Source: Chiua virens (Eukaryota; Basidiomycota; Agaricomycetes; Boletales; Boletaceae). Taken from it: 64,000 nucleotides of DNA. Each line of letters begins with the position of its first letter. The first letter of the stretch is position 1. Location: contig JAHNUO010000005.1 of assembly GCA_019787685.1 (NCBI GenBank), positions 1,116,001 through 1,180,000 on the forward strand, written 5' to 3'. Shown in pieces: positions 57,746-64,000 of the stretch. The position numbers were made by a program, and so were the translations under genes. Below the pieces are notes generated by a model, which worked only from the letters and a program-made list of their open reading frames with translations, did not search any database and was not told the origin of the DNA.

Positions 57746-58784
57746 ATTATAGGCCAGCCTGAGGACAATTTCCAGCCCACTCCAGAGTGCTGATCTTCCT
57801 CTGCTGCATTCTGGGCTGACATTCACACCTTTGACATCCTCTCTACCCTAGGCCATCAGATGACCTATGTACCATGCATCCTATGTTTGCAGTTCTGTTG
57901 TGCTCTCTTATTGCCCATACCAATTTCTGGCCTGGTCAACATCCTCATACTGACTCATTTTGGCTCCAGACATGTGTTGCTTGTTTCATCACATACCATT
58001 CTTCATCCTATTCAGTATTTCACATCACTTTGGCACTCACAACTGTCTTCAATGCTGCTTGACCCCTCCTCACCTCTATCTCAATGTGATCCTATCAAGT
58101 TCTGGTCTTGTTCAAGAGATGATTTCTGACATATTGTCTTTAATTGACACTACAGGCGCAGAGCAATGGGATGTTGTTTTTTCATGATATTGCTTAGAAT
58201 GCCATGAAGCCAACAAGGGCAGTACTAATAACTGTGTCTCATAGCCGCATTGCTGGTACAAATGTTGCCTACTAACTGATCATGATAAACATAAGCCCCA
58301 GCAACAGTACTTAATATGGGAATCACTGTGATCAAAATTTCAAATTTCCCATTGTCGATTCCTGTCTGTAAACTTGTGCCTCGACTCCTGCCAAAAGGCC
58401 TCATCCAAGCACCCATTGGCACACACCACTCATCCTACTCATATCCTCTCTTTCACTCTATCCATATATACGACCTCATTCTACCCATATGGATATGCAC
58501 ACACACTGTGTTTCTCCTGAACATGCTTTCCCTGTCACAGTGCTGGTTAGGTCAACAAGTACCAACCTCTAGTGTAGCACCATTCTTGATGGCCATCTAT
58601 CACTTCCACCAGTGGATATGGATCTTTAAATCATTCTCCATATATGTATTAGGAATGCCTGCTCCATCAATTGGACTCAATTGGCCTTCCCAATATCCCA
58701 TAGGTATATGGAGCCATCCCAGATTGGTCTGAAATGTGAAGGGTCCCAGTCTGTTTGGCACAAGAATCAGATATTATGGATAGA
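57746..58784. other. Unassigned stretch
   Basis: CT-rich segments give long plus-strand frames (57860-58129 and 58316-58732) with hydrophobic, low-information sequence. No domain is recognised and I do not call a gene. Confidence 0.35.
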
Positions 58785-59237
58785 TCAATACAGAGATATA
58801 CCCAGTCTATGTGGATCATCTGTTCTGAGGTTAACTTCTGGATGATGCATCTGCCACAGAATGGCAGCTGCAGGGTCCTGGTGGCCCACATAATAATCTT
58901 GCAACATATACATGTCAAAGAATGGAATTTGGGCATTATTGTTGACATTTGCAGCTGACTCGAGTGCTGGCCCCAATTCCTGGATAATATGGTGCCAGTG
59001 AATAAGATTGGCCAAAACAAGTTTCTTCAGATTTTCCTGGTTACTAAGACAGGAATGAACAGGCTCTTTCATAAGGATAGTCCTGAGCATGTCACCCCAA
59101 TGAAGGAAGTGCAATACCAATTCATAGTACCAAGGGAGGATTTGAGCAAAGTGGATGGGTTCACCATTGTCCCTGGTGAATAGAATGGCATTGCAAGTAT
59201 GATTCAAGAGATACTTCTTGTGCCTGATGTACTTCAT
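58785..59237 (-). pseudogene. Unidentified 150-codon open frame (possible gene fragment)
   Basis: Minus strand, open from 59237 to 58785: MKYIRHKKYLLNHTCNAILF; HFLHWGDMLRTILMKEPVH; NLIHWHHIIQELGPALESAA; MYMLQDYYVGHQDPAAAILW. Amino-acid composition is protein-like, rich in His, Leu and Asn, and helical. The frame can be extended loosely on both sides. I do not recognise the family and it has no clear neighbours. Confidence 0.35.
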
Positions 59238-59651
59238 ATTGATGGAGCCCTGAGAAGAGAAACAGAATGCTAGAGGGAATTTAGAAGTGTTGCAAAGTAG
59301 TCATGCCTCTAACAGTTGATGCGGCTCTGCCCTCAACAACAATGGGGCAATCCAAGTGGCTGTGCCATACCTGAAACCCTGTCAACTTTATTCTCTCATA
59401 CACTCTATGAAGTATGCGCACTGTGCTTGTGCCTTGCTATGCCTTTTTGAGCACAGAAAAACCTGATGAATTATAGGCTTAGCAGGTCAAACTTTGACTG
59501 ATCTTGTGCAATTGCACTATACATACATGTTCATCTTTCCTATTCTTCCTCTTCCGTCTTTTCTCTCACTACTTGTTCTTCATAGCTCTTGGGTCAACTC
59601 ATGGCAGCATCTCTAACTACATCAGAGGTCTTCTGCCCTTCCTGCCTCCTC

Positions 59652-59889
59652 ACATTCAACCATCACCTCTATTTCTCCTGGTCTTCATACCTGCCTCCTA
59701 TCCCACCCCTCCTTCACCCTAGTCCCATTTCATTTAGTGCCGTTGATACCCTTCTTTAGCAGGCATCCTTACATTCAACCACCACCTCCATTTCTCCTGG
59801 TCTTCATACCCGCCTCCCATCCCACCCCTCCTTCACTCAATCTCATTTCATTTAGCACTGTTAACACCCTTCTTTCAGCAGGCATCCTC
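59652..59889 (+). repeat. Tandem duplication, 119-bp period, two copies
   Basis: The segment beginning ACATTCAACC at 59652 is repeated from 59771, with a few substitutions, up to a shared AGCAGGCATCCT end. It lies in a CT-rich non-coding region. Confidence 0.85.
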
Positions 59890-61667
59890 ACCAAGCCCCT
59901 CAAACTGCCCCTTATCCTCCTTCTGCAGCTATCACTGGCCCTGCAATCACCAATTCTCCTCCACCTCATCACATTCTTCATCAGTGATTGTCTCTGGACT
60001 ATTATGTTTATGATCCCACATGCAAGCATTATCCCAGATTATCAACACCTTAGCAGGTAAAATACTCCTTTTTACCCCTTATTTTCTGACATCATGGACA
60101 GCAATGCTCTCATTTCCTGTGATTCTGCATTGTATGCCACTTCTGCAACCAGTTCAGGCTCTTTGCCAATTAGTAGCAACAACCCTTAGTTTCTGTGCAA
60201 TGGGCCTGGGTTTGGTCCTCATCAAGTGAGTGTCCTCTGCAATGTTGTCCATTCCCCACTCAACTATGTTTCCAGTCACAGCACCAGATTGTATCTATTC
60301 CACATTGACAAAGGGGCTCACTATTTTACTCTGTAAAAACATGCAGTTAGCCTGAAAAATCTTCTGCATTCCACCCAACTTGAAGGGCCAGTAGATTATG
60401 AACATACTGCAAAGTCAGGTCAGGCAGTTCTTTTTAACACATGTAACCATCATTCATTCTAAACATTTTCATTCTCACAAAATTTCAATTGTCTTTAGGC
60501 CCAAGAATACTGGCACCCCCCTGAGAGCTCACAAGCCAGCAGCTACAAGGATTGCTCTCAGCATTACTTGCATTGTATATGCACCCATCATCACAATAGT
60601 CAACTTCACAAGAACATACTTTGATATCTTCTACACCACAGGATCAACACAACACCTCTAATTGTGTGCAGCTACTATAGATTATCAGATTCCACTGAGG
60701 ATTAATCTCCCCTTTGCTACAACATCAAACCATATAGCTGCTTGAACTCATCCCTAACCTCAGATGTCCAAACAGTACTACTCATCCTTAGCTGATTCAG
60801 TGGTAGATGTGGGCATACTGTGGAGCATGTGGAAGGACCTCTGAGAATGCATTACAATGTCCAAGCCACTCACAGTCTTTCAGCCCTCATACACATATTC
60901 TTCTCTGTATCTTCTTGTCTATGCTAGGACTTCCTTTTGAAACTATTTTGTGATTTTAAGATTGACATTTGTTATTTGTTCACCTGCTGCATTCTTCATC
61001 CACAAAAACTCATTCAGTTCATCTTTCTACAGCATGATGTATATCATACTTCCAGGGCCTATCAACAAAGACACACTCACTTGTCTCCACACTTGTCTTC
61101 ATCCCTCTTTACTTCTCCACATGCACCCAAACACTCCTGCGAGTGATCCTGGTGAGCCATAGTTTTGCTATGCCTTCAGATCTACCAGTTCCCCCTCCTA
61201 ACCCCTGGAGGTAACCCACAAATAATTTGGAGGCAAAGATCTAACTTAGATTTGACATGGGATGCACAGTAACACAGTGATGTTGTTTGAGACTTGTTTC
61301 AATGAGTCATTATAGCCATACCCTGCCTTTTCCATGAAGAATTGGCCCATTTGGTCGAAACATTCAAGATAGATTGTACCTAAATCAGAGCTGGTGCATA
61401 ATATATGGCAACAAAATCATATATCATTGAGGAACAGAAAGAACTACACAGAACATGAAACCACTACTTCAAAGATGTAATCTAGCAATTGCTCCAAACA
61501 AGGTCAGAATATCATGCAAGGCATACCATAAGAGATAAACACAAACATACAAAACCAGCTTAAGTTCTGATGTGCACACACACAATCTGCTTCTCCAATG
61601 AGACCTCAGGTGAGTAGCACACTGCAAAGTTTAGCACCTCCGTTACATATCCAAAGTCAAGAACCGG
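59890..61667. other. Unassigned stretch
   Basis: No gene recognised. A plus-strand frame of 87 codons at 60398-60661 (RIALSITCIVYAPIITIVNF) has a hydrophobic stretch but no identifiable domain. Confidence 0.35.
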
Positions 61668-62760
61668 CTATTCAAGCATCCTCTGATAAAACTGAGTGAC
61701 AACCTGATGTGTGATCACATTAACCACCTTCCACACCTTCCTGATCTCCCTGTTGAACCCAGCAAACTGCAGCCCAGCTGCAAGGTGAAGCACCTCATTG
61801 GGTGTCAACCTGTCTCCCTGAGCCATGTGGCATGCTGAGAGGAATGCAAACTCAGAGTGGGTATGACGCTCCTGGATGATGCACATGAGGATGAGCTTGC
61901 CATCCTCCATTGTGAACCAAGATTTCAAATGCCCTCTCAGTATGTTGCATGCCATGACAGGCAAAGTGAACCCAGTGGTGATCATTGAACACCTGGATGG
62001 CACCTTCAATCATCACAGTGGCAGTGACAATGGTCTCAAATGCCACACGATCAAGTGGCATACTTGTTTTGCTGTGAATTCATGTGAGTTCGTGTTCTAC
62101 CAATGGAAGGGTGGATAGTTTCGAGATTTGTGTATGGCATTGCCTGACTGACAGCTACAAGCAAGATCTTCATGTCCAAGGCACCAGAAGGTTGGTGCAA
62201 ACATTGTGATTGAGCCCTGTCATGGGTGTGAATGAGAGCTGAAAGATGTGGAATGGGAGAGTGGTGAACCTGGACACTGGGCACCACCAAATTCATGAGC
62301 CCTCAGGGAGTTGAATGTCATCTCAGAGGGGGCGACAATTAGCTCAACTATGTTGTTCCATAGCTTGCACAACATACTCCTGAGCCAAAACTCTTTGTTA
62401 TTCCCATATGTGTGGAGATCTTGAATAAGCTCCAAGAATCAGGAACACAATTGAACAACATCACAGGGTGGGTAAACTTCCAGAGGTACATGTATGTATG
62501 GGCGAACAATTGAAGAAAACAATGAGAGCATCATAACCATACACAACCATATTCACTCACATTGACAATTATGATGGTCCATGTTTGGTGGTGTGTTGGA
62601 GGTCATTGAAGTGCAGAGGCAAGAGAAATTGTGAGAACCCATCCTGGTAGTGCACCATAAATTGCCTGGGCCACTCCTCCCACTCTCTTGGGGATATTGT
62701 TTGAGGTTTGCACCCAATTGTGTGAACTTGGTCTTGAGTGCTCTACAGTGCAATGAGTGA
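61668..62760 (-). pseudogene. CHAT-domain (caspase-like) protein relic
   Basis: Minus strand. An upstream helical linker (WEEWPRQFMVHYQDGFSQF near 62640, HFNDLQHTTKHGPS, YGYDALIVFFNCSPIHT) precedes IWWCPVSRFTTLPFHIFQLS near 62280. Then come HWVHFACHGMQHTERAFE (catalytic His, 61950-61970), MEDGKLILMCIIQERHTHSE, FAFLSACHMAQGDRLTPNEV (catalytic Cys, 61825-61860) and LHLAAGLQFAGFNREIRKVW, to HQVVTQFYQRMLE-stop at 61668. The His/Cys pair is preserved. In Agaricomycetes such proteins usually carry N-terminal tetratricopeptide repeats; I cannot find convincing ones. Multiple stops and shifts show it is a pseudogene. In the family, CHAT proteases are linked to regulated cell death or immunity, but fungal roles are largely inferred. 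Confidence 0.82.
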
Positions 62761-64000
62761 GATGTTGAACTTCAGTCCATTTGCAAGTTGACATGTGTGA
62801 GGGTTTGAATGTTTGCTGCCAAGATGGCCTGTGGGAATCTATTGTTGGAAGTTTGGCCCCTCCATCTGTTGAGCAGTTGAACCTAGTCAAGCTTCCTCCA
62901 AGTCTAATGGCTTCTCCTGTGTCACTCACCATCCTGGTTATGCCAGACCCTGTTTGGACCAAGAGCCCAAAAGATGCAAAAGATACAGTGGAATGGGCCA
63001 CCTGTGACTTTCACCCAGACCATAAAAAAAGACTCCTGCAATGCAAGGCTCTGGAAAGCCTTGTGTATGTAGGAAATCCTGAAACAATTCCAGATATGTG
63101 ACAAAATTACAAGCCACTCCTGATTCATGAGAAGGTAATTGCATTGCATTACAGTAGTTCCTAACCATTTTAAACTATGGATACTAAATATTGGTGTGAT
63201 CTTGGCTCAAGCAAAATGTGAAATGCACAGTGAAATTTAAGTCATTCCTAAGCTTTCACAAGCAATTGATGGCATTTGACAAGAACTGAGGTTATTTTTA
63301 AAAGTATTCATGTGTATGGGGAGGAATTGGCTTCATGGTGGATCCTAAGTTGGTCTTCTGGAAAATGAAGTGGTGCAGTACTGAATGATAATGGCAGGTT
63401 TGCAAACTTGGAATGAGGTCCAGAAATACATGGATAATCTCCAACTATTGCAAAATGTGGTACCCATATGGCCTCCTCCTTTGGAGATTCAGAACATGTT
63501 ACACAAGCTTTGGGTCATTTAACATTTGGACAAAATTGCACATTCAGTCACACAAACCCCATGGCCAATAACTCTCTGATTACTGTGTGGACGGCCCCAA
63601 CAAGCCACAGGAAAGGTTATAATCAAGCACAAGGGTAGTAACTGTGGGTGTCACATGAAGCTGGAACCCTCCAACCAGCCATTGGAGAGCAATGACAATA
63701 AATTTCTCTGGTTCTCAAAGACTCAGATTGACACCCTTTAGTCATTAGGGAATGGCAGGTCATCACAGCCAATATGTCTTTACATCGTCAATACCATACC
63801 AGTTGAGGGCAACACCAAAAAACTGGATGTTTCACAGAACCTATATGGTTTGTCTCTGGCAAAGATGAGATAAGCCTCTAGTCAACCTTTTTTTTGGTAT
63901 TACCTACTCATATCTTGTTAGTGAAAAAATGAATGGCCACTATTTGCTAGATGACATTATAGATTCTCCTAGAGAAACTTTACCAGCCAGGAAAGCTGCT
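62761..64000. other. Unassigned right edge
   Basis: It may hold more of the CHAT gene's N-terminal part on the minus strand, but I see no clear repeat motif. A Glu/Lys-poor minus-strand frame at 62938-63168 has no recognised domain. Confidence 0.35.

Noticed and set aside
57370..57762. Several 70-80-codon frames on both strands
   Set aside because: Produced by the periodicity of the minisatellite, not by coding constraint.
1..64000. tRNA or rRNA genes, CRISPR arrays, prophage or plasmid functions
   Set aside because: Nothing resembling them was seen; the content is eukaryotic transposon sequence. A tRNA scan would settle small RNA genes.

Overview
The window looks like repeat-rich DNA of a filamentous basidiomycete, probably an Agaricomycete. 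The evidence is a Plavaka-type transposase (a family typical of these fungi), basidiomycete-style hAT and Helitron relics, two chromodomain Ty3/Gypsy retrotransposons (chromoviruses), a Ty1/Copia element, several Tc1/mariner elements, and decayed copies of two fungal host genes: a chitin synthase with a myosin motor-like domain, and a CHAT-domain protein. I see no intact host gene, no tRNA or rRNA gene and no CRISPR array. The window is essentially a stack of transposons inserted into one another.

Layout. 1-9700 (left flank): old Gypsy-A LTR and gag fragments, a truncated Gypsy-B copy, two hAT transposase relics on the minus strand, and a large convergent tandem-repeat array (3940-4840). 12200-31560: a decayed chitin synthase gene on the minus strand, split by a Copia element (15482-31050, 368-bp LTRs, TSD GTAAA). 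That Copia is itself split by a full-length Gypsy-A element in opposite orientation (18464-26122, 692-bp LTRs, TSD GAAAG) and by a Tc1-like element (26365-27950, TA target). 33335-54430: one Plavaka transposase gene (minus strand) broken into four pieces. The interruptions are a solo LTR (about 33708-34342), a Tc1-like element (35327-44363) and another Tc1-like element (45195-52341). The first Tc1 carries Gypsy-B (36887-44323, about 420-bp LTRs), which in turn carries a Gypsy-A-related solo LTR (39568-40193, TSD ATTTC). The second Tc1 carries a Helitron Rep/helicase relic (45833-50640). 54431-64000: mostly unassigned, with a minisatellite (57270-57745), a 119-bp tandem duplication and a CHAT-domain relic (61668-62760).

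Mechanistic signals preserved in the elements. The Copia primer-binding site matches the anticodon region of initiator tRNA-Met (half-tRNA priming). Both chromoviruses carry an 11-nt primer-binding site that is the exact complement of an LTR segment starting 33 nt downstream of the TATA box, the Tf1-type self-priming arrangement. Gypsy-A has gag and pol joined by a -1 frameshift site (GGGTTTT followed at once by the gag stop) and a long zinc-knuckle extension after the chromodomain. Gypsy-B has two extra reading frames ahead of gag, one of them a small single-pass membrane protein.

Decay. The differences I can see between the two LTRs of Copia (5) and of Gypsy-A (8) are all CpG to TpG/CpA transitions. 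Most premature stops are CGA to TGA or TGG to TGA/TAG. Young insertions are CpG-rich and the older DNA they sit in is almost free of CpG, which points to cytosine methylation followed by deamination, or a RIP-like process.
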